Shown here piece by piece: positions 12,566 to 20,500 of a stretch of DNA of 48,357 nucleotides. Both the position numbers and the translations under genes were made by a program. Each line of letters starts with the position of its first letter. The stretch's first letter is position 1. This stretch comes from JAVMKJ01 sp031732875. GTDB lineage: Bacteria; Pseudomonadota; Gammaproteobacteria; Competibacterales; Competibacteraceae. The stretch is from positions 1 to 48,357 of the forward strand of contig JAVMKL010000023.1 in the NCBI GenBank assembly GCA_031732875.1, written 5' to 3'. Below the pieces are notes generated by a model, which was not told the DNA's origin, did no database searches, and was given only the letters and a program-made list of their open reading frames with translations.

Positions 12566-13665
12566 TCGCTTCGACTCACGGCGCCGGCGGGACCCGCCAG
12601 GTAGCGTTCCCAAACGCGCTGGTGGAGCGCCCGGACCGCCGGGCTCAGCGGCAGGTAAACCTCCGCCCGCTGCATCTCCTCAAGAGGCGGAAAGATCACC
12701 GGATCGTTCAGGATCTCGGGCTTGATGAACGGATACGCCGCTTCGTTGGCCGTGGCGTAGTGCTGTTCGTTGACGATCCGCGCGCTGATTTCCGGCCGCA
12801 GCAGGAAGTTGATGAACACCTCGGCGGTATATTTGCGCGGGCTGGCGGTGGGAATGACGAAATTGTCGCCCCACTGGATGGTGCCCTCGGCGGGCAGGAC
12901 GTAGCGGACATCGAGATTGCGGGCGCGCGCCCGCAGTACGTCGCCCGCCCAGCCATACATCAGCACCACCTCGCCGCTCGCCAGGCCTTGCTCGCCCTTT
13001 TCCGGGATGTAGCCGGACGCGCGTGCGTGACCCCTGAGCGCCAGCAGGCGTTGCAGCGCCGCCTCCAGCTCGGCGGGATTTTCCGAGTTGACTGAGAACC
13101 CCAGCGATTGCAGGGCGATGCCGATCAGGCTTTGCTGGTTATCCCATACCAGGACGCGGCCAGCAAAGCACGAATCCCACAGATCGGCCCAGCGCGTCAC
13201 TGGCGACGACACCCGATCCCCAAGGAAAATCAGACCGGTGAGGCCCCAATTGTACGTCACGCTGTAGCGGTTACCGGGATCGAACACCAGATCCCGAAAG
13301 TTGGCGGAGATGTATTTGAAATTGGGCACGTGGCGATGATCGATCTCGGCGATCAGTCCTTCCGCCACCAACTCGGGGACGAAGGGATTATCGATGACCG
13401 CCACATCGTAGACCTGGCCGGCCTGGAGGTTTTGCAGGGCTTCTGCGGTGGTTTCATAGGTCTGATAGTTGATCTTGACGCCATATTCCGCTGTGAAGGC
13501 GTCGATGACCGACTGGGGCAGGTCGTCGGCCCAGTCGTAAAAGATCAGTTCCCTGGCGAGCGGCGGCGGGGTGGGTTGCGCCGGGGGCTTGGCATCGTCG
13601 CAAGCGATCAGCAGGCCGATGGCCAGGCATCCGCAGAGCAGGAGTCGCCAAATTCGTGCGAGCAT
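12562..13665 (-). CDS. PotD/NspS-like periplasmic binding lipoprotein 1
   Basis: This 367-residue solute-binding protein belongs to the spermidine/putrescine (PotD) family. The N-terminus is a lipoprotein signal with a cysteine near residue 22 (GLLIAC). Family features are ELIFYDWADDLPQSV, the PNFKYISANFRDLVFDPGNRYSV block and WGDNFVIPTASPRKYTAEVF. The W-x-D pair matches a site that contacts the amine in PotD. The start at 13665 has an excellent ribosome site (gaggagaa). It is the most divergent of three tandem copies and its stop overlaps the kinase start. No permease or ATPase gene is near, so transport is less likely than sensing, as with NspS, which works with MbaA in Vibrio cholerae. The exact ligand is unknown. 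Confidence 0.9.
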   Translation of the reverse strand: MLARIWRLLLCGCLAIGLLIACDDAKPPAQPTPPPLARELIFYDWADDLPQSVIDAFTAEYGVKINYQTYETTAEALQNLQAGQVYDVAVIDNPFVPELVAEGLIAEIDHRHVPNFKYISANFRDLVFDPGNRYSVTYNWGLTGLIFLGDRVSSPVTRWADLWDSCFAGRVLVWDNQQSLIGIALQSLGFSVNSENPAELEAALQRLLALRGHARASGYIPEKGEQGLASGEVVLMYGWAGDVLRARARNLDVRYVLPAEGTIQWGDNFVIPTASPRKYTAEVFINFLLRPEISARIVNEQHYATANEAAYPFIKPEILNDPVIFPPLEEMQRAEVYLPLSPAVRALHQRVWERYLAGPAGAVSRSE

Positions 13666-13676
13666 GCGCGTTCTCC

Positions 13677-14771
13677 TCAGGGACCGTCCGCCACAAACCG
13701 GACCCAAAGATCGGCATAGCGTTTTTCTCCCTCCGGACTCAGCGGCAGGATGATGTGACCGTTTTGCAAGTCTTGATTGGAAGGGAAAATCACCGGATCG
13801 TTGCGAATCTCGGGTTGGATCAAGGGCAGCGCCGCCTCGTTGGTGTAAGCGTATTTTTTCTCATTGATTGCCCGGGCGGTGATTTCGGGGCGCAACAGGA
13901 AATTGAGGAAGACCTCGGCGGTCTGCTTGCGGGGACTGTTGGCGGGTATGACATAGCTATCCCCCCACAGCGCGGTTCCCTCCTGGGGCAAAACATAGGC
14001 GACCGCCGGGTTGGCCTCGTGGGCCATTTGATAATCCTCGGAATAACCGTGCAGGATCGTCATCTCACCGCTCAGCAGCTTGGGCGCCGCATCGCTGGCT
14101 TCGATGTCCACCATGACTATCGCGGGTTTCAGCTCCAGCAGGCGTTCGAGCACCGCGTCGAGTTCTTGTGGGTTTTCGGAGTTAAACGAATAACCCAAGG
14201 ATAGCAGCGTCAGGCCGATGATCTCGCGGGGCTGAGCCCGCAGGCCGATTTTGCCGGCGTATCGCGGGTCCCACAAATCGGCCCAGCGGCTCGGAGTCTT
14301 GTCGACCAGATCGGTGCGCACCAATAGCCCCGTGGTACCATAGTCGTAAGGAATCGAGTACCGATTACCGGGATCGATGGCGAGGTCGCGAAAATTGGCC
14401 GCGATATTTTTGAAGTTGGGCACGTTGGCGTAGTCGATCTCGGCTAGCAAGCCATCCTTGATCAGTGACGGGATCAACTGATTTTCGATCATGGCCACGT
14501 CGTAGACCTTACCCGCTCGGATGTTTTCGTTGGACTCTTCCGGGGATTGATAGGGCAAATAATGAATTTTGACGCCAAATTCCTTGGTAAAGGCGTCCAG
14601 TACCGACTGGGGTATGTCTTCGGCAAAACCATAGAGCACCAGTTCGGACGCCAGTGGCAGCGCGGCGGGGGCGGTGGGTGGAGTGGAGTTGTCGCAGGCG
14701 GTCGGCAGATTGATAACCAACCACCCGCAGAAGAGTAAGGGCCAAATCCTCAAGCGCATTGTCCCGAGCAT
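13677..14771 (-). CDS. PotD/NspS-like periplasmic binding lipoprotein 2
   Basis: This is a 364-residue PotD-family binding protein, close to the copy at 14781-15872. It shares blocks such as RWADLWDPRYAG, IGLRAQPRE, LTLLSLGYS and PQEGTALW. The signal region carries a cysteine near residue 26 (NLPTAC), a somewhat non-standard lipobox. The ligand-site motif is WGDSYVIPANSPRKQTAEVF. The start at 14771 has TAGGAG eight bases upstream, and the TAG of that site is the stop codon of the preceding gene, so the genes are tightly packed. A gap of 11 bases leads to copy 1. A polyamine-like or other small cationic ligand is inferred from the family. Confidence 0.9.
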   Translation of the reverse strand: MLGTMRLRIWPLLFCGWLVINLPTACDNSTPPTAPAALPLASELVLYGFAEDIPQSVLDAFTKEFGVKIHYLPYQSPEESNENIRAGKVYDVAMIENQLIPSLIKDGLLAEIDYANVPNFKNIAANFRDLAIDPGNRYSIPYDYGTTGLLVRTDLVDKTPSRWADLWDPRYAGKIGLRAQPREIIGLTLLSLGYSFNSENPQELDAVLERLLELKPAIVMVDIEASDAAPKLLSGEMTILHGYSEDYQMAHEANPAVAYVLPQEGTALWGDSYVIPANSPRKQTAEVFLNFLLRPEITARAINEKKYAYTNEAALPLIQPEIRNDPVIFPSNQDLQNGHIILPLSPEGEKRYADLWVRFVADGP

Positions 14772-14780
14772 GATCGTCTC

Positions 14781-15872
14781 CTAAGGCCAAGCGGCCATGA
14801 ATTGCGCCCAAACGTCGGCATACAAGCGTTCTCCCTCCGGACCGAGCGGCGCGTAAAAGTGCGATTTACGCAGCAGGTCAATCGACGGGAAAATCACCGG
14901 GTCGTCGCGAATCTCCGGTTGAATCAAAGGCAGAGCGGCTTCGTTGGCGGTGGCGATCCGACTGTAATTGACCAGTTGAGCGCCGATCTCCGGGCGCAGC
15001 AGGAAATTGATCAACGCCTCGGCGGTTTGCTTGCGGGGACTGCTCGTCGGGATGACGTAATTATCCACCCACAACGCGGTCCCCTCCTGGGGATAAAGGT
15101 AGGCAATAGCCGGATTCGCCTGGTGAGCGACCTTATAGTCCTCTGGCCAGCCGTGCAGGATCGCCAGTTCGCCGCTCAGCAGCCTGGGCACCGAACCCTC
15201 GGTCTCGGGAGGAAGCAAGACTACGGATCGTTTCAGCTCCAGCAAGCGTTCGAGCGCCGCGTCGAGTTCCTGGGGACTCTCGGAATTCAGTGAGTACCCC
15301 AAGGACAGCAGCGTAAAAGCGATGAGTTCCCGCGGCTGAGCCCGCAACCCAATCCGACCTGCGTAGCGGGGATCCCACAGATCGGCCCAACGGGTCACAA
15401 CATTCCCGATGAGATCGGTACGGACCAGGAGACCCGTCGTGCCATAATTGCAGGGAACGGTATGCCGGTTGCCTGGATCGGTCGCCAAGTCGCGAAAGTT
15501 GGCCGAGATGTTCTTGAAATTGGGCACATGACGGAAGTCGATTTCGGCCAGTCGCCGTTCGGCCACCAGCGCCGGAATATAGTCGCCATCGACCGCCACC
15601 ATGTCGTAGGGTTTATCCGCCCGGATATTTTCAACCGCCTCTTCCGAAGATTGATAGGTCACAAGGATGACCTTGACACCAAATTCTCGTTCGAACGCAT
15701 CGAACGCGGCTTGCGATACATACTCCGCCCAACTGTAAAACACCAGTTCCTTCACCGGTGGCGGTTTGTCGCAGGCAGTCATGCTCGCGGTCAGGATCAG
15801 GAGCGCCCCTAGCACCGCCACCCACCCACCAGATTTCGGGATCGTTCGCACCCGCGCCGTTTCGTTGCGCAT
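14781..15872 (-). CDS. PotD/NspS-like periplasmic binding lipoprotein 3
   Basis: This 363-residue PotD-family binding protein is the first of the three in transcription order. A hydrophobic segment ends in SMTAC, giving a likely lipid-modified cysteine near residue 34. Family blocks are ELVFYSWAEYVSQAAFDAF, PNFKNISANFRDLATDPGNR and WVDNYVIPTSSPRKQTAEAL. The start was set at 15872 (MRNETARV) because a purine-rich ribosome site (ggatcggg) lies upstream; the frame is open to 15917. It is most like copy 2, so this pair arose by the more recent duplication. The gap upstream holds a palindromic repeat and probably the promoter for the set. Confidence 0.9.
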   Translation of the reverse strand: MRNETARVRTIPKSGGWVAVLGALLILTASMTACDKPPPVKELVFYSWAEYVSQAAFDAFEREFGVKVILVTYQSSEEAVENIRADKPYDMVAVDGDYIPALVAERRLAEIDFRHVPNFKNISANFRDLATDPGNRHTVPCNYGTTGLLVRTDLIGNVVTRWADLWDPRYAGRIGLRAQPRELIAFTLLSLGYSLNSESPQELDAALERLLELKRSVVLLPPETEGSVPRLLSGELAILHGWPEDYKVAHQANPAIAYLYPQEGTALWVDNYVIPTSSPRKQTAEALINFLLRPEIGAQLVNYSRIATANEAALPLIQPEIRDDPVIFPSIDLLRKSHFYAPLGPEGERLYADVWAQFMAAWP

Positions 15873-15916
15873 GATAGGTTTTCCCGATCCGTCGGCCCAC
15901 AGATAAAAAGTCATCA

Positions 15917-15985
15917 TTCAGTCCCTTCCCTCACTCTCACCCCCAACCCCTCTCACGCCTGCGGGAAAGGAAAGTAAATCGGTTA
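15917..15985. repeat. Palindromic intergenic repeat D
   Basis: A short C/G-rich stretch lies between the truncated membrane gene and the binding-protein array. It has cagtcccttccctcac and a cgcctgcggg hairpin, and an end of the form gtaaatcggtta. It resembles repeats B and F. Confidence 0.4.
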
Positions 15986-15989
15986 TGTT

Positions 15990-16418
15990 CTAGCCCCCCT
16001 CAAGCAGATTACGGGTCATGACAGCAGCCAGGGCGATCAACCCAAAGCCCAGCAGCCAGCCCATATCAATCGGCGAACCGGTCGCGTATTCCTTGATGAA
16101 AACCAGATAGGTGTAGGCCTGATTGGCGATGTAGTAGAGCAGGATGCCACCCAGCACGTACCACCAGGCGCGACCGACCGCGCTGCCGCCGGCGAACCCC
16201 GATGCCGTCAGCACGGTCACGGCGAGCAGGATCGGATCGAACAGCACGTAGCCAGCCGAGACCAGCGGCAGGACGATGCCTTCTCCAGTCAGCCCTGCCC
16301 AATTGGTCCGCAGCGCCACGGCCAGAAACACGAGAAGCAGAATGCCGGAAAGCCATTTACCCCATGCCGGCGCCACCAACCCCGTGGCGTTCTTGAGTAT
16401 CAGCAGGGCGATGATCAT
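15990..16418 (-). CDS. 5'-truncated multi-pass membrane protein, probably a remnant sensor domain
   Basis: The readable product from the ATG at 16418 is about 142 residues with roughly five hydrophobic spans (for example WLSGILLLVFLAVAL, AWWYVLGGILLYYIANQ and MGWLLGFGLIALAAVM). The frame continues upstream without a normal start codon, apart from a TTG at 16421. It reads PYPFYSDIGYLLTGPLM just before the ATG, then runs into repeat E and meets a stop at 16536-16538. That upstream text looks like genuine protein and resembles the multi-TM input domains found ahead of GGDEF or kinase modules in some sensors. I infer that the 5' part was lost or replaced at the repeat. Whether the remainder is expressed is unknown, and it may be a pseudogene. 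No catalytic domain follows. Confidence 0.55.
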   Translation of the reverse strand: MIIALLILKNATGLVAPAWGKWLSGILLLVFLAVALRTNWAGLTGEGIVLPLVSAGYVLFDPILLAVTVLTASGFAGGSAVGRAWWYVLGGILLYYIANQAYTYLVFIKEYATGSPIDMGWLLGFGLIALAAVMTRNLLEGG

Positions 16419-16489
16419 CAATGGCCCGGTCAGGAGATAGCCAATATCCGAGTAAAACGGATAGGGGGTCTCGGCGCCATCGCCAAGAA

Positions 16490-16592
16490 TCCCTCTCCCA
16501 CAAGGGGCGAGGGAGCCCTGCGAAACAGTCAGTTGCTAAATTCCCCCTCCCCTCGCGGGAGGGAGTTGGGGGGAGGGGAGTAAACGGTTTAC
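16490..16592. repeat. Palindromic intergenic repeat E (second copy of element A)
   Basis: It shares with element A (202-322) the core gcgaaacagtcagttgctaa (16520-16539) and the flanking cctcccctcgcgggaggg hairpin, in the same orientation. It ends in the perfect palindrome gtaaacggtttac (16580-16592). The left terminal part seen in A is missing or altered here. It marks the point where the membrane-protein frame at 15990-16418 is broken. Confidence 0.6.
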
Positions 16593-16612
16593 GCGATGGA
16601 ATGACTTTTATG

Positions 16613-17209
16613 TCAGGATACTTTTGCGTAAAGTGGTTTGAATGATTTCCCAGCCTTGTCCGCTCCCACCATCAGGGCAGCCAGTCCCTTGCATTGATCG
16701 AGGAACTCTCTTGGTTTTTCAGCGGGAGGGTAATAAGTTGCGATCTCGTCGATCTTGATCGTGGCTCCCGAGCCATAAAATTTCTCGAGCAGACTTCGCG
16801 CTTCATCCTGCAACTGGATCAACTGGGATCTGTCAATCTGGCTCGGAATGGCTTTCGATCCAATCGGATCAGTTGCTCGCGCGTCCCAAGCAGCTTTTTC
16901 TGGCTGATTGCCCGCCTTGAGTAGTTGCAATACGATGTCGATGTTGACTGATTCCGAACCATCAGATTCAACAATTATTCTGTCACATGGAACCAGCGTC
17001 AGCAAGGTTAATTCAAGCGACCGCAGCTCGGTTATGGCGGATAAAAAATTTTTGTTCATATAATTGATATTAAAATCTTTTCCATCACTGATGGTAATAA
17101 TGCCCGAGCGCAATTTACCATTCACCTTACTATAGAAATAGATTTTTCCCGATTGACCTTTGTTTTTCATCAACAGGATCATGTCGCATAATTCTTGAAG
17201 AGTAGCCAT
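16613..17209 (-). CDS. Hypothetical protein, 198 residues
   Basis: I do not recognise this gene with confidence. The product has no signal peptide or membrane span, so it is probably cytoplasmic. The N-terminal half (GKIYFYSKVNGKLRSGIITI, then a block of alternating hydrophobic residues) vaguely recalls DUF4388-type domains found in bacterial signalling proteins. The C-terminal part (RSLLEKFYGSGATIKIDEIA) is helical and may be a small interaction domain. A ribosome site (aggtaa, seven bases from the ATG) supports the start. The gene is visibly richer in A+T than its neighbours, which may mean recent acquisition. It lies between a broken membrane protein and the large PAS kinase, so a signalling role is possible but unproved. 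Confidence 0.7.
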   Translation of the reverse strand: MATLQELCDMILLMKNKGQSGKIYFYSKVNGKLRSGIITISDGKDFNINYMNKNFLSAITELRSLELTLLTLVPCDRIIVESDGSESVNIDIVLQLLKAGNQPEKAAWDARATDPIGSKAIPSQIDRSQLIQLQDEARSLLEKFYGSGATIKIDEIATYYPPAEKPREFLDQCKGLAALMVGADKAGKSFKPLYAKVS

Positions 17210-17445
17210 CGTCTGTTACCTGTGTAATGAATCAGAAAGCCAATGAAACAACTATCTCGAACAACTGATAACTTTTATGTCCCCAAACACTCGTTTGGCT
17301 GCCTCGTCATTTCGCTCGATACTCCGCCTGATGCGCGATGGAACCGCGCGCTGTCAGATAGCGACTCTTAACCTAACCCGATTTTGTAAGCCGATAATTG
17401 ACGTAAGGTTAATTTTTGTAACCTCGTACTTCCATCCGCGAGCCT
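17210..17445. other. Gap with no recognised feature
   Basis: This fairly AT-rich stretch between the hypothetical gene and repeat F has no convincing gene. A plus-strand frame starting at 17277 runs into the repeat and looks like chance. The promoter of the gene starting at 17209 should be here, but no clear boxes were found. Confidence 0.4.
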
Positions 17446-17578
17446 ACCGATTACCCATCAGTCCTCCTTTCCCGCCCGCAGGCAAAGGAGGCAAACGATT
17501 ACCTGAAGGTTTAGCGGATCGGCTTGCCATTCCCCCACCCCGACTCTCCCCCGCAAGGGAGGAAGGAATTGTTCACCC
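17446..17578. repeat. Palindromic intergenic repeat F
   Basis: Two C/G-rich hairpin units lie directly downstream of the five-PAS kinase. The first is flanked by cgattaccc (about 17448) and gcaaacgattacc (about 17491-17503). The second includes ctctcccccgcaagggagg and reaches the kinase stop codon. It may terminate kinase transcription. Confidence 0.45.
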
Positions 17579-20500
17579 GGCCGGAAGCGGGCCGGTGTCA
17601 GCTTGAGAGTCGAGCACCTGGCGCACGCGCTGGGCCAACTGCTCCTGGGAATAGGGCTTGAACAGAACCGGGGGAAGCGTGGGATCGTAGGCGGGTGCGA
17701 TTTGGGTCTGGTCGTGATAGCCGGTCGCCAGCAGGCATTTGATCGCGGGTCGGCGCGCTGCCAGCCAGCGCGCCAGGTCGTAGCCGTTCCGGTCGCCCGG
17801 CATGACGATGTCGCTGAACACCAGGCCGATCGCTGGCTCGGTTTCCAGGATCGCCAGGGCATCCTCCACATCGCCGGCCTCCAGCACAGCGTAGCCGAGA
17901 TCGCGCAGATAGCGGGAGGCCAGCCGCCGCACCCGGGGGTGGTCTTCCACGACCAGGATGGTTTCTGCGCCGCCCACCGGGGCGCGGGGCGGTGAGAGCG
18001 CACGGGTTTCCCGCAGCGTCCGCTCGCTGGACAGATCCATGGCGGGCAGGAACAGGCGGACGGTGGTTCCCTGGCCGGGTTGGCTTTCGATGGTGATCCC
18101 GCCGTGGGATTGGGCGGCGAAACCATACACGGTGGACAAGCCCAAGCCGGTGCCCTTGCCGACCGGCTTGGTGGTGAAGAAGGGCTCGCAGGCCCGGGCC
18201 AGGGTGTCGGCGTCCATGCCGATGCCCGAGTCGGCCACCGTCACCACTACGTATTGACCCGGCGTCAGGTCGGCGACCGGCGCCTCCCCCTCGTTGGGGC
18301 GGACCAGGACGGCGCCGGCGCGCACATCAAGCATGCCGCCCTCGAGCATGGCGTCCTGGGCGTTCAGCATCAGGTTCATCAGCGCCGCCTGGAACTGGCC
18401 GGGATCGGTCAGGATGTCGGGGACCGCAGGGTCGAGCGTCACCCGCAGGGTGATGGTCGGCCCCAGCACCCGTTCCAACAAGCGTTCGAGAGCCTGTACG
18501 ATGCGGTACACGCGGGTGCGTTGCGCCCGCAAGGGTTGCTGGCGGGAAAACGCCAGCAGGCCGGCGATCAGTTCGGTACCCTGACGGGCCGCTGACAGGG
18601 CGTCCTCGATCAGCAGGGACTGCTCGGGAGCGACCCAGTCCTCGCCCGCCCCGCGCAGCAGTTCCAGATTGCCCTTGACCACGGTCAACAGGTTATTGAA
18701 GTCGTGGGCGATGCCGCCGGTCAGCCGCCCGATCGCCTCCAGCTTGCGCGCTTGCAGCAGTTGTGCTTCCTGCTGTTGCCGGATCTGGATTTCCCGTTCC
18801 AGGCGCGCCAAGGTGTCCTGCAACGCCCGTTCGGTTTTCTTGCGATCGGTGATGTCGTGCAAGCTGAACTGCAACAGGTCTTGCTCGTCCGACCGAAAGC
18901 GCATCAGGTGGACCTCGGCATCCCAGACCTCCCCGCTGGGGCGTTGATGGCGCCAGTCGAAGACGATGCTGCCCTCCGCCACCGCCTGCTCGATGTAAAA
19001 GCGGGTCTTCTCCGGCGACGGCGTGCCGTCGTACTGCACGGGTGCCGAAACGTCCGGCGGCGTCTGGCTCAAAGTCTCTTCCCGTGAGGAATGGCGGTAG
19101 ATTTCAACCGCCGCCGGGTTGCAGTCGATGAACTTCCAAGTCGCCGCATCCATCACCACGATGGGAATCCGGGAGCTGTCGAAAACCCGCCGCCGGAACG
19201 CCTCGCTCTCGCGCAGGGCTTGTTCCACTCGCTTGTGCTCGGTGATGTCGCGCGTGATGCCGATCACGCCCACGGGCTGGTCGTCTTCCGACCACAGGAA
19301 GGTCGTGGAAACCTCGGCCACAAAGATGGAGCCGTCCTTGCGTACTTGCTCTGATTCAAAGCGGAAAACTTGAGTGCGGTCATAGTCGGGCCTCATCGCT
19401 GACGCCAGTTCTGCTTCGAGAAGGGCCGTATCGTGGATGGCCTGCCGAGGGGTGACCGCGTCTTTTCGGTTAAGCTTGAGAAACTCCTCGACCGTCCAGC
19501 CGTAGGTGCGCTCCACGATGGGGTTGGCATACGTGATCTGGCCCGACAAATCCATGGTCCAAATCAAGTCCGGGACGCATTTGGCAATCTGGCGATACCG
19601 TTCCTCGCTGGCTCGCAACGCCTCTTGCGCCAGCTTGTGCTCGGTGATGTCCATCTGAATGCCGTACATGCTGATCGGGTTGCCCGTCGAATCGTAGAGC
19701 ATCTTGCCGAGATCGTTCAGCCAATGGATGCTGTCGTCCGGCCACACCACCCGAAACTCGATATTCAGGCTATCACCCTCGGCCATGGCCCGCGCCACTT
19801 GTCGCTCGGCTTCCACCCGGTCGTCGGGATGCACGCAACGCAACCAGTTCTCGTAGCATGGCTCCACGCTACCCGGCGTCAAACCCAAGACTCGGTAGTT
19901 ATCGTCGGACCAGCTTATCCGGTCAATCGCGGTGTTCCACTCCCATGCGCCAGCGTTGGCGGCGCGCAGGGCCAGGGTCAGGCGCTTCTCGCCCTGCTGG
20001 CGTAGCTGCATTTCCTGGTTCAGAAGCGCCATGGTCTGCGTCAAGGCAGCCGTGCGTTCCATGACCTGCTGTTCGAGCTTCTGATTCATCTCGCGCAGTG
20101 CCTCCTCCATGTGCCGGCGCTCGGTGATATCCACATGATGCCAGAGCCACCCAAAGCGCTGGCCATCAATGAGAATCGGGATGAAGTCCCGGACCAGCAG
20201 CCGACCGCCGCGCATGGCCACTTCTTCGCCCTTGACGGGCTGTCCCAGCGCAATGATGTCCTGGATGCGTGCGAGTGCCTCGGCGGGATAAGCGTAAACC
20301 TCCTGGATTTTTTGGAGTATTTCAGAAGAAGTCAGCCCGCGCAGGTCGTCCGGAGTTTCCGTCAGATCGAAGAGATCGCAGAACGCCTGATTGGCAAATT
20401 CGACTCGACCGTCATTGGAGGCCAGCAACACACCGGCGTACAGATTCGAAACCAGGACTTCCACTCTGCGCAGAGCGATGCGTAAATCCTCCTCCGCCTG

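Noticed and set aside
17277..17606. 109-codon plus-strand frame over repeat F
   Set aside because: Half of it is repeat sequence and the rest has no motif; it runs against the end of the kinase gene.
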